From: Tetrapisispora phaffii CBS 4417
Taxonomy: Eukaryota; Ascomycota; Saccharomycetes; Saccharomycetales; Saccharomycetaceae
Length of the DNA stretch: 64,000 bases
Assembly: GCF_000236905.1 (NCBI RefSeq)
Contig: NC_016522.1
Span: 124,001-188,000 of the forward strand
Direction of reading: 5' to 3'
Shown here: in pieces, positions 39,528 to 49,317 of the stretch
Position numbering within the stretch: the stretch's first letter is position 1
How the letters are laid out: each line of letters starts with the position of its first letter
Notes under the pieces: generated by a model
What the model saw: only the letters and a program-made list of their open reading frames with translations
Told to the model about the DNA's origin: nothing
Databases searched by the model: none
Translations under genes and position numbers: made by a program

Positions 39528-42056
39528 ATGCAATATACAGAGGTGGATTCTATTGTAGGGAATATTTATGAGTTAGTTGATAGCAAGAGTTGTGGTTCTT
39601 CTGATGACATTGATTCTTTGCTAGATTGGCTGAATCCAAATGATCCCAAGAGTAACCATCAGTTGAAACCGCCAACTATACGTTTAAAAAAGGTTATCAA
39701 GAAGATATTACTTGATGTAAATACTTTAGGTGATTATGACTCAATAGAGACATTGAATAGTTTACTTCGATATTATTACATTTTTCAAGTTAGGCTGAAT
39801 TTTTTTAGTAATTTGCAATCTATTACTTATTTTAAAGATATCATAAAATTAGAAAAATATTACGAGTTTCCAATCCTACATGTTCCAATATTTTTGAACA
39901 ACAATTATATCTGGGAAACTGAGTTAAACAAGATAAGACATTATTTATTAAGAACAAACTTAACATTCAGAAGTAATTTAATAAATCGACTAAAAAAATT
40001 AGTAAAAGAAGATGATTTTGACTTAGCACAAGAAATCATTAAGTGGTCAAATGAAGCTAACTTCAGTTTACTTTCATCAAAACAAATCATTTTAAATGCA
40101 TTACTGGACAAAATAACAATGTACGCCGATAAACAATTTACCAATGCATGGAGCCAAAGATTTATTATCATGGAAACATACAACAAGTTCATAAACAAAT
40201 ATTGGAGTAACTTTGCAGTTCTCTTAAATTGCGCTGAGGATGATCATGAAATTACAAAAGTATTGTATAAATATTTTGAAAAACAATTCTTAAGAATCAG
40301 ATCTGAAGAAATATTCGATATTTGCGTCATATCTTATCCAGATTCAAAACCAACCATTATGGAATTAAGAGGATTATTGACACAATCCAAAATATCCACA
40401 AATATACTAATACGATTATTATCCGAATTTCAATTGAAGGTTTTAAATTTAAGTATTCCCACTTGTACCATTTTAATTGCATATATCAAGACTGTCAAAT
40501 CTTTATTAATTTTAGATCCAACAAGTCGTTATTTACAATCATTCACATCCTTCACTAATCCATATTTACAACAGAAAAGTGATATTATTTACATTCTGCT
40601 CTTTGCGATATTAGATTTACGAACGGATGATATCAAAACTAATCCAATAGTAAAGGTCGATCAAAATTTATTGAAATTGCTTTCAGAGGAACTAAGAGAG
40701 TCACACTTTGGTATTAACTTAAACTTCTCAGATGTTGATATTTCGGATAACCTCGAAAATGGCAATAACAATAAGAATATCTCACAACTGGACTATGCAG
40801 GTCAGGAATCTTCTCAACTCCTATATAGTCAAATTTTAAACAGAGCTCTTACCTGGCTTCCTGAATCTAAATTAGTTTCACCTAATAAATCAATTAAAAT
40901 GATGAGGAAAAAAAACCTGCTAGATATTCTTTTTGCAATATTTGATGATCATGAATTGTTTCTAAAGAGATTTGTAGAACTTTTAAAACAAAAGTTGTTT
41001 GTTATCAAGGGTTATAATTTGGAAGAATCTTGGGTGCAATGTTTACGATTATTTAAAACTAAATTTTCTCCTAACTCGTTAGATGATGCTCCAACATCAA
41101 CTAATTTGGAGACCCTTACTGGAAATAACGACAGTATGTACATGACTAATATAGATGTTATGCTATGGGACATGAGAGGTAGTAAAAAGCTTACTGAACA
41201 AATGCATCTTATTGATGAACTAGATAACAGAATAAATTTGAAAATTATATCATCTTTATATTGGCAATACGATATGAAGAATGAAAAACGGAAAACGTAT
41301 TACGGCTTATTAAATAAAATGGATCAAACACTTTTCAATCAATTAGATAAATATAGTAAGCTATATTCAAGATTGAAACCAGGTAGGGTTTTAAATTTAT
41401 TGACAGATCAGTCCACGATAGAAATTGATTTTAATTTTGAAGACAATAGGACCGTTACATGCGAATGTACATTTGAAAATTATATGTCAATATGTCCATT
41501 TCTTGAAAACGAAGGAACATCTTCATACACACTAGAGGAATTATCAATTATAACATCATTTGGATTAGAAGATTTAAAGATATCATTGAAATTTTGGCTG
41601 GACCAAAAAATTCTTTATTTCGATGGGAAAACGTACAGACCGTTAGAGTACTTGGATAGGTCTGAGATTATAATCGAATCTCCAGAATCGAATAATGTCA
41701 ATAGCGTTATGTCCATCACTAACAATCCACTCAATGGATTCGCCATTTTAGGTAAAGGAAATGATACAATTGACAGACCATCACAAGAGAACATTACAAA
41801 ATGTACACCTGATCACGATAAAACTTTTAATGCAACAAGCCAGGAAGTCTCAAAAATAAAAGAGTACGTTTTAAGTATTCTTACAAATTTAGGAGAGCAA
41901 AATATCGAGAAATTATATAATGTCCTTCAAACTACTTCTCATGATACTGCAATTAAGAAAGTAAGTTCCGTCACGTTAGAAAACATCGTGACGGAACTAG
42001 TCGAAAACGGCCAGATTTTGTGTCTTCCAAACGGTTTGTATCAATTACCTGAATAA
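39528..42056 (+). CDS. APC2: Anaphase-promoting complex cullin subunit Apc2
   Basis: Apc2 is the cullin-like scaffold that with the RING protein Apc11 forms the catalytic core of the APC/C ubiquitin ligase. The 842-residue protein (S. cerevisiae 853) is helical. The cullin-homology region is in the last 280 residues, including the block VLNLLTDQSTIEIDFNF. The C-terminal winged-helix-like ends follow: YTLEELSIITSFGLEDLKISL, then ILCLPNGLYQLPE at the very end. The open frame runs eight codons further upstream without an ATG, so 39528 (MQYTEVDSIVGNIYEL) is the start. Order next to DCN1 is as in S. cerevisiae (YLR127C/YLR128W). Confidence 0.92.
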   Translation: MQYTEVDSIVGNIYELVDSKSCGSSDDIDSLLDWLNPNDPKSNHQLKPPTIRLKKVIKKILLDVNTLGDYDSIETLNSLLRYYYIFQVRLNFFSNLQSITYFKDIIKLEKYYEFPILHVPIFLNNNYIWETELNKIRHYLLRTNLTFRSNLINRLKKLVKEDDFDLAQEIIKWSNEANFSLLSSKQIILNALLDKITMYADKQFTNAWSQRFIIMETYNKFINKYWSNFAVLLNCAEDDHEITKVLYKYFEKQFLRIRSEEIFDICVISYPDSKPTIMELRGLLTQSKISTNILIRLLSEFQLKVLNLSIPTCTILIAYIKTVKSLLILDPTSRYLQSFTSFTNPYLQQKSDIIYILLFAILDLRTDDIKTNPIVKVDQNLLKLLSEELRESHFGINLNFSDVDISDNLENGNNNKNISQLDYAGQESSQLLYSQILNRALTWLPESKLVSPNKSIKMMRKKNLLDILFAIFDDHELFLKRFVELLKQKLFVIKGYNLEESWVQCLRLFKTKFSPNSLDDAPTSTNLETLTGNNDSMYMTNIDVMLWDMRGSKKLTEQMHLIDELDNRINLKIISSLYWQYDMKNEKRKTYYGLLNKMDQTLFNQLDKYSKLYSRLKPGRVLNLLTDQSTIEIDFNFEDNRTVTCECTFENYMSICPFLENEGTSSYTLEELSIITSFGLEDLKISLKFWLDQKILYFDGKTYRPLEYLDRSEIIIESPESNNVNSVMSITNNPLNGFAILGKGNDTIDRPSQENITKCTPDHDKTFNATSQEVSKIKEYVLSILTNLGEQNIEKLYNVLQTTSHDTAIKKVSSVTLENIVTELVENGQILCLPNGLYQLPE

Positions 42057-42788
42057 TCCAACTCAATAAAAATATACGTAATGTTCGCCTACATACTCGA
42101 TAATAAACCTCTTCTCTCAATCTTAACATTATAATATATGATATGCTTCTTAATAATAGTAATCTCTTATTAAGTGCTCAGACATAACAACCTCTATTGC
42201 TGATAGTCAAACTACTATACTGCAATCGATAAACAGACATTTTTGTTACGATTGGAAAATGTACAAAGACAGTATGTAACTTTATAATTTGGTATGTTCA
42301 TATTAAGATTACTTGAATGTGTACATGTAACAATTACTACGTCACTATTATCCAAGATCTTAGAAACTGCCGAACAAATACTTGTTTTTTTACATTTGTT
42401 CCTGAAACAATCTCATCTCACACCTGAAGGATCGGATAGTAAACGGAAAAAAACACAAACTAACGCTCATAAATTCACGGACAGAGCGAAAGTTTTGTGC
42501 AGCGCCAGTATTTCCAAACAGCAAATAACTGTAAAGCGTATCACGGCTTCCTCATGTCAAGATCCAACCGGATCTCCCCGATCGGTGACAATTGAAAAAC
42601 AAGAATGCTTGAATGTCCTCACGAGAAATTAATGGGAGCCTATACAGCTTCCGGAATGAAGACAATTGTCGGTTCGGGTCACGAAGAGCGATCCGTGATA
42701 AATTGAAAGACAAGAGACAACTTTTTTTTCCTGCTGCATGCCTGTACGAACACAATCAGAAGCTAACGCTGCGATAATTTCCTAAACT

Positions 42789-42827
42789 GGAGACTGTTCA
42801 GATGTCTCTGACATCTGAACAGTCTCC
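42789..42827. repeat. Perfect 17-bp inverted repeat (hairpin)
   Basis: GGAGACTGTTCAGATGT at 42789-42805 is followed, after the 5-base loop CTCTG, by its exact reverse complement at 42811-42827. As RNA or extruded DNA it would form a very stable hairpin. No gene flanks it closely. Confidence 0.9.
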
Positions 42828-43982
42828 GTGCCATTGAACTTTTGTTGAACATTCGTGTGCCAATGCTATCCTTGTACAAAAGTCTCTCAGAATTTGTACA
42901 AGGAATGCAAGCGTCCTTGCACATGTACTATTTGTACTGTTAATCAACGGAGAGGCGCGCGCCATTGACTTGTTCTGCAGAAAAAAAATTGCGCGGAAAA
43001 TTAAGACAAAAAATACATAACTGATAAAAAGAAATGCAATTTGGGGTATGCAAACAACGTACAAAGAATTACGGTACAGAAAAAAGTACTGTCGAAAAGT
43101 AGAAAAGGATAGTGCAGCATGAGACGAGCATTATTACTGGTGTAAATAGCTTAAGGTCGTCTGCGCACGCTACATAGTGAAATATTTTCAAGCTGGCTAC
43201 TAGTACAATGTGGTGGAAGTTACAGGATGTGTTTACGCTTTTATTGTTGCAGGTTTTTTCAAAATGAATTCCTTTGTACAAGGAATGTAGAGCAATTGAA
43301 CAAATATTACTGTTGATCGTCATCTATCGGCAAAGAGACATAGAGACGGAGAGACATTTATCACAATTCCCGCACTTCCGTTTACGTCCTAAACATTTAC
43401 ACGTTAAGGACCGGAAAGTAGCTTTATGTAAAGGACAATTGGTTTGTATTAATAGTTACATAATTATGCGTACATCCGTATGCACGCAATTGAAAAATAT
43501 CTTATCCGCATGCAAATGCATCTTACACTGCCCAAGACACGCCTGCAAGTGATTATTAATTGATACGTTCAGCCAACTAATACGTGACTGTCACATAATT
43601 TGCCTCTTAAGGAATAGATCTTAAGAGAAATATAATAGACTTCCACGAGAAGTAAGTGTTCGACGAAGTGAAAGTGTCAATGACAAGCAATTACAATCTA
43701 TGGTTCCATGTATTTTTTTGAAAAAAAATAACATAATGATTTTATATTTCAGCAAGGTGGCTTATTATTAGGTGCTATGGCCATTTTGGTGTCATTGGCA
43801 GTGTCGCGATTGCAGTTATTGCCATCTTAAGACCTACAGGCAAGGAGCATTGCCTATCAATGATTCAATTGATCACGCAATAAAATTATAAGTTTCAGTA
43901 TTCTTGTATCAACAAAATAAATTACTATATGGATTGAAAGCTGATATCGGGAGTGAATTCACCACAAATTGGTTTCTGTCGT

Positions 43983-44009
43983 AGATCTGAGATCCTACCT
44001 CTCAGATCT
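43983..44009. repeat. 9-bp inverted repeat around AGATCTGAG
   Basis: AGATCTGAG at 43983-43991 and its reverse complement at 44001-44009 enclose a 9-base loop. This is a smaller hairpin in the same gene-free stretch. Confidence 0.75.
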
Positions 44010-44771
44010 TGAATTTTGTAACAACTGAATATCGGTTGCTCCCCAATCATTTATAGTTAGCAGCCGTGAAACGCTTTAAAAGTGCACGTAGTTATATGTC
44101 GGTTCATTTCCTAATGGGATGTAAGACAAGACATTGGATGCAGTGGCGGAAGGACCCAGATATGCTGTTTGAGTTTTCCTTCCGACAATGAAGACATCAA
44201 GATAATAAATCTCATCCATATTCAATAAAATACGTCACTTTAAAAAACAACAGCTAAGACGGCTACAGGTATTCCTGTGAAATGCCAGAGACATACGGAA
44301 ATTTCCCTCCTTAAATTTGTTGTCTTTGACAATGTCAAGATAAGTATCCGTAACCTTTTGAAAATGTGCCTATTGAGGCAATGTCAAATGAACTGCTAGG
44401 GTTCCGTCGTTAGTATGAATTTACATGTATCGGACAAAGTGATAATTGAGCATAAATAACTGTGACTTTAACATAGTGGAAACCTAGTGCATTCACAGGA
44501 GTTGAAAAATCTGCAAGAGGACAGAAACCAAATTTGTCTTTCCGATTTATCTTTATATATTTTTAACAGATCGTTGGACAAACCCTAGACACTAGGACAC
44601 GAAATTTATGAAAAAGTTTTTTTCATACTTTTTATGACATTATTGAGACAAGGGCTCCGTTTTGTTCCGCTTCCGCAAGATCGTAAAAAAAAGAAAAATA
44701 AAGTAGTATTGTTTCACATTTGAGCTTACAACGCGCCAAAAATTTAAATTTCAATGGCACTGAAAATATAT

Positions 44772-44778
44772 TTACCCG
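44772..44778 (-). promoter_or_regulatory. Reb1-type site TTACCCG
   Basis: Exact reverse complement of CGGGTAA in the gene-free stretch. Reb1 could act as a boundary or a roadblock terminator here. Confidence 0.4.
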
Positions 44779-46736
44779 GATCAACAATTTGAAACGGTGA
44801 GTTTGTAGATGTAACTGTGTCACAGTAAGCCAGATTGGGCCTTAGCATGTGCTACGGTTTCTACTGGCTCCTTTATTCGTTTAGGTGTACCTATGTTTTG
44901 TTTTGAGGTGGCCAGGTCACCGTTAACAGTTGCTGAGGAACTCAATTTAGACAAGGTTCATACCTGATTTGTACGTTGAAAATTCACGAGCTATGCGTAT
45001 TTATTTATCTATATTCTATTGTTCGGAGAAACTTGGTCTTCCGTATTGATATCAAGTTGCATATAACTCTTCTATTAGAAGAACACACGGTCACTGGTTA
45101 TATAGGTATGCTTCATAGATTATTGCCCTCATGTTTAAACGCCAACAAGTTCGTTTAACTTCTGGGATTTTGGTCGAAATAGAAAGAATTGAGGGAAACA
45201 TTTTGTGTTAAAGCCTGCATATATAATTTTTAGTCAATAAAAGCTTCACATTTTGTCTAAAATCAAATAATAATTTATTTCACTGTAGTACGCTATCTAG
45301 TTAGGAAATATTCATCTCTGCTCTTGTTAGGAGCAATTACGTTTATATAATCGAATCATACTTCAAAGAGCATCGATTTCATTATCGAATATAGAAGATT
45401 TTTCGAAAGCTTCTTATCTAAGTTTTTACTGTATTTTAGGCTTAGAAACAAGTAATTATTCTACTTAAGTAATTTTACTTGCGAACTTCTAATTGTTCGA
45501 TGCCAGGAACCTATATTTAAAATAAAATTGTTATTCATCTACGTATTTTAGTCGTTGTGATGGCTAACAATGAACTGAATTTTATAATATATCCATATAT
45601 CCGCATATCCACACACACAAATATATATTATCACATGACATGTTAATGCCGAACCTTGCAGAAAGGTATTTTCAATTTACTTTACTTCAAGTATTCATTT
45701 AGTGTCATTGTTTGATTAACTAGCCTCTTTAAAAGATCACATACTAACAGTGGCGCCAGTGTGGCACAGATAATTAGTTGGCATGGACGAGTAGTTTATC
45801 TTATTATGTTTGTCTACTGATATCATGAATGAAGTCATAGCACCGGCTAATGACGAATGCCACTTTTAATTATTAATCTTTCGGTACACTGATATTATAA
45901 AATTGCGGCAATTGGTTTTCATATTTTAAAATAGTGTTTGGCCTTGCAACCATTCCAACTTAATTTTGCATATAGTTGAACTAAGTATTCTATTCTATTC
46001 TAGATGTGGGAATTCAAATTAGACTTTATTCAAAGGACATTGTGGACATGGACATGTCGAAGGGGGAGCCTAGAATCTTCGAAAGGACATACGTCATACG
46101 CATTAATTACTCATTTAACACATGCTTAAAAAATGTATTGCCCAAATTAAGAGTTCAAGATCACAGTACTTAATTAGGAATTAATATTGAATTCGTAATA
46201 CAGTCCTTACAGAATACTTAGTTTAGCATACGTTTAACATGTCTTCAAAATAATTACCTTAATTAGTTGTTAATCATCATACTTGGACAGGTACTTTAAT
46301 ACTATATACCCAATTAGGCAAACAATTGAATTGAACAACTTTGAGTCGAGATGGAAGAAAGTCTAGTCTTTTCGTTTCTTTTTACCATAAACTTTCCTTT
46401 TAACCTTTCCTCGCCATTCAATATCTCCATCCAGTAAAATAAAGCAGGGATTTTAAACCCACCAATAACAACGAGTAAAGTATGTATATAACTGCCGTAC
46501 GAAATCTGGAAAGTAATAATGTATCGAAAGTTTTCAATTTTTGACCAATTGAAATCCTCAGAAAAACAATTGGTACATTTTTTCTCAGATTGAATGCGCG
46601 AGGAATGAAAAACACTATTGCGTTGGACATGTTCATATTTTCGAAGTTAAAAAATCAGGACAATGAAATGGACAAGAAATGCTCTGACAGGCGCAAAAAT
46701 TTCCATTTCAGGTAATTGTGGCAAAGTTACCCGAGC

Positions 46737-46743
46737 TTTTCTA
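46737..46743 (-). promoter_or_regulatory. Second Reb1-type site TTACCCG
   Basis: Another exact consensus about 2 kb from the first, in the same orientation, in the gene-free stretch. Confidence 0.4.
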
Positions 46744-47790
46744 CTGAAAATGATTAAAAAAAACAGGTAATTTTTTTAATTTTTTTCAATGTCCTGTGAT
46801 AATTTACTGGAAACAGAAAAAAACAAGTAGAAGAATGCGACAAATAATAATTAGCCTTGGCTATATTGTATATGGAGCACGCTGTTAACTTACCATGGAT
46901 AAGCATCTATTCTGTTGTAAGCTGTTCATAAACGAGATCTGCAGCTGCTACTAACTTTCTCTTGCAACATCTGTAACTCGTATGAAAGATTAAGATTTCA
47001 TTGACTTCGCTGTTTTGCCCCACGAACACATGAAATTGTTGAAGAAGGCAAGTCGCACGCCGTCGTTTGATATTAATAGATGAGGTGGTGACAATTAATG
47101 GAAAACAAAAATCTTAAAAGTAGAGAACGCAGAACACGGAAGACGGAAAGTCAGAATCTGGAACACGGCAAACCGAACGGAGAAAAATGGGCAGTGGGCA
47201 TGTTATTCTTACAATCTAGTGGTGTACTCCTTTTGAATAATGGCGATTGCGCTCAGTGTTTCTACAAAACGTAATAAACATAGATCTTTTGTGGGTAGTA
47301 CCAAATTCGAAAAAACGTATCTACATAGAAGCTCTAAGGTGTTATTGTTTTTTATTCCCTGTCCAATGGACAGTAGAAAAAGTCCATGTTTCAAATCTCA
47401 GATCGAGAGCATGTCTTAATTAGATTATGGCACGAAGATCGCAGTACCCAGATATGGCAACCATTAGTATTAATTGCCAAGTCTCGGCACTTATTCCATG
47501 ATACATGCTCTTGTTTGAAAAGGACATCCGATTCCGAATAATAGTCTCGCATGACGCTGGCAACTAACCAGAGTGTCATTAAAACATCATAAGTCCGGAT
47601 CAGAGTTGGCTCAATGGCAAATTGGATCAGCTAGACTCCGTTCATGGTATGTTTAACTGATATAAGTCGATGCATCGGGCTCAGATAGGGCCATTTTTGC
47701 AATTTGAGATCTTGAATAACAGCAGATCTGGACCTGACATAATTTCCAGATGGCCTCCCTTTTTGTTATTCATTCACATCACCCCCACAT

Positions 47791-47812
47791 GCATGCATAC
47801 ATACATACATAC
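47791..47812. repeat. CATA/CATG microsatellite
   Basis: Short run of GCATGCATACATACATACAT type in the gene-free stretch; simple-sequence repeat. Confidence 0.7.
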
Positions 47813-49161
47813 GTGATCAACATAGTATATGCAATATTAAAGAACTTAACAATACGTTTATCTCGTTTCAGATACGCACGTGCCCATATTCAATTGTATA
47901 ACAGAGAACGTTCCTTCCAATATTATCCTAATGCAATGGCTTCGGAAAAGAAAATTGGAAATTCCAGCGTCATTATATTTCAAGTTGTCAATCGTTACTG
48001 AACAATTCATCTCATGCCAAAAAAGGAAATGTGTGCTCTCCGACCTATGCGGGCGCTTCTCCAGCCAAGACTTCCAAAGAAAAAAGAAGAAAACAGCCTT
48101 TTCCTCTTCAACACCAACAGTAGATCGATGGACCTCTCATTGAGCATCTTCTCAGTCATTGAAGCTGGCATTCAGCGAAAGACCATTAGGAAAAAATAAA
48201 ATCGAATTTATCACGTTTCAGCAAGCTGTACGATCTGTTCTCTTTTAACAGATTCTTCTTTTCTTTTTCTTTAAATCTATTGTGCGTGAATTTGTGGGTG
48301 TGGCCCTTTCCCGCGAGCCAGATTAGGAAATATTTCCTTCATTTGTCCGGAGGTGACAAAACAAGAAAAGAAAAAAACAAAGCCACCCGACCATCACGAG
48401 CTCATCCTGCTTGTCAAAAAAGAAAAAGTAATTCATGCCGAGGAGTGTTCAGGCATTTTATGAACGGTAAAAAAAACATATTCAGCTCTTAACAGCTTTT
48501 TTTATTGAAGAAGGACAACATTTCGAAACGTTAAGTTTGTGCGTGTGATTTACTCTCGGACATATTTGACGCGCGGAGAATTTACCGTACACAGCACGCT
48601 TCAAGCTATGACATCCGCTTTCATTTTATGTTACCAATTAGGAATAAGAAATTTCCGATCTACTTTTTGCCAAAAACGTACAAATGATGAGATTTATGAC
48701 AAATTTTGAGACGATTGATTTTTGTGGCTCTCGAATACAAAAACTGCAGATTTTAAAAAATATCGGGCTAGATCGCGGGATTGCCCAAATCGGAAATGTC
48801 GATTCGGGACATGCCACTTTAATGATGAGATGAGAAATGTCTGAACTAATTTCCTTTTTCGATATCCGCATCTTGATCTTATTAATCCAGATATCTTAGA
48901 CATAGAAGAGCAGACTATCTCTTTTTAATTAAAAAACGCCGGATTGTCATTAGTTATAATCAATATAGAAAAAATGTGTTCTTCAATGTAGTCCACTCCA
49001 CTAAGAGTGGATACGGGCTTACTCCTTACGTCTGAAACAAAAAATAAGCATATCTCAAGTCCTTCTACAATTATTGTGGTTTATTAATTTCATATAGTTG
49101 TTTGAACAAGGTCTTTGGGAAACCGATGAGGTCAATTCAAATAAAAGTAAAAGTAAAAAGA

Positions 49162-49169
49162 TATATAAA
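49162..49169 (+). promoter_or_regulatory. TATA box of the yapsin gene
   Basis: TATATAAA, a consensus TATA element, about 150 bases upstream of the yapsin ATG and followed by an A/T-rich leader. Fits a strongly expressed gene. Confidence 0.65.
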
Positions 49170-49317
49170 GGGTAGCAATATGTTTGAAAATATATCAATT
49201 AATTCTTTTCCAATTCAATTCTTTTATATATTTATTATTATTATAAAATATTCATAATAGAAGACCAAACAAAAACATTAAGCAAACGTTTACACATAAC
49301 ATTAATACATTAAAAAA

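Larger units (their letters stand above)
42057..49317. other. 7.26-kb stretch without a recognisable gene
   Basis: Other spacers in this window run from 111 to about 1233 bases, so this is at least six times longer than any of them. No frame longer than about 110 codons is open, and none of those resembles a protein I know. Parts (about 42.4-43.6, 44.0-45.0 and 46.7-48.9 kb) are visibly richer in G+C than neighbouring genes; sample lines are 42-50 percent, against about 22 percent in a sampled SLS1 line. It contains two hairpins, two Reb1 sites, a CATA microsatellite and a repeated TTGTACAAGGAATG word (around 42895 and 43275). A 50-codon open stretch lies at 44815-44967. I see no tRNA, LTR pair or classical centromere. 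In S. cerevisiae YLR126C-YLR122C or TAF12 would lie here. Confidence 0.8.

Noticed and set aside
43720..43760. TTTATATTTCAG before an open segment, like a 3' splice site
   Set aside because: No convincing branch point or upstream exon with GTATGT was found.
44815..44967. 50-codon open stretch with protein-like wording near its end (TVAEELNLDK)
   Set aside because: No ATG near its start, no recognised family, and a length expected by chance in 7 kb of relatively GC-rich DNA.
45630..45740. ATCACATG (CDEI-like) in the gene-free stretch as a centromere candidate
   Set aside because: No CDEIII-like TTTCCGAA lies within about 100 bases on the proper side and the following DNA is not exceptionally AT-rich. 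A non-classical centromere cannot be excluded.
47610..47700. tRNA-like wording around TTGGCTCAATGG
   Set aside because: No B-box (GGTTCGANTCC) or cloverleaf pairing follows.
48293..48303. TGTGGGTGTGG, whose complement resembles a telomerase RNA template
   Set aside because: Eleven bases are too few. I cannot identify other TLC1 elements at sensible distances, and TLC1 lies at another locus in S. cerevisiae.
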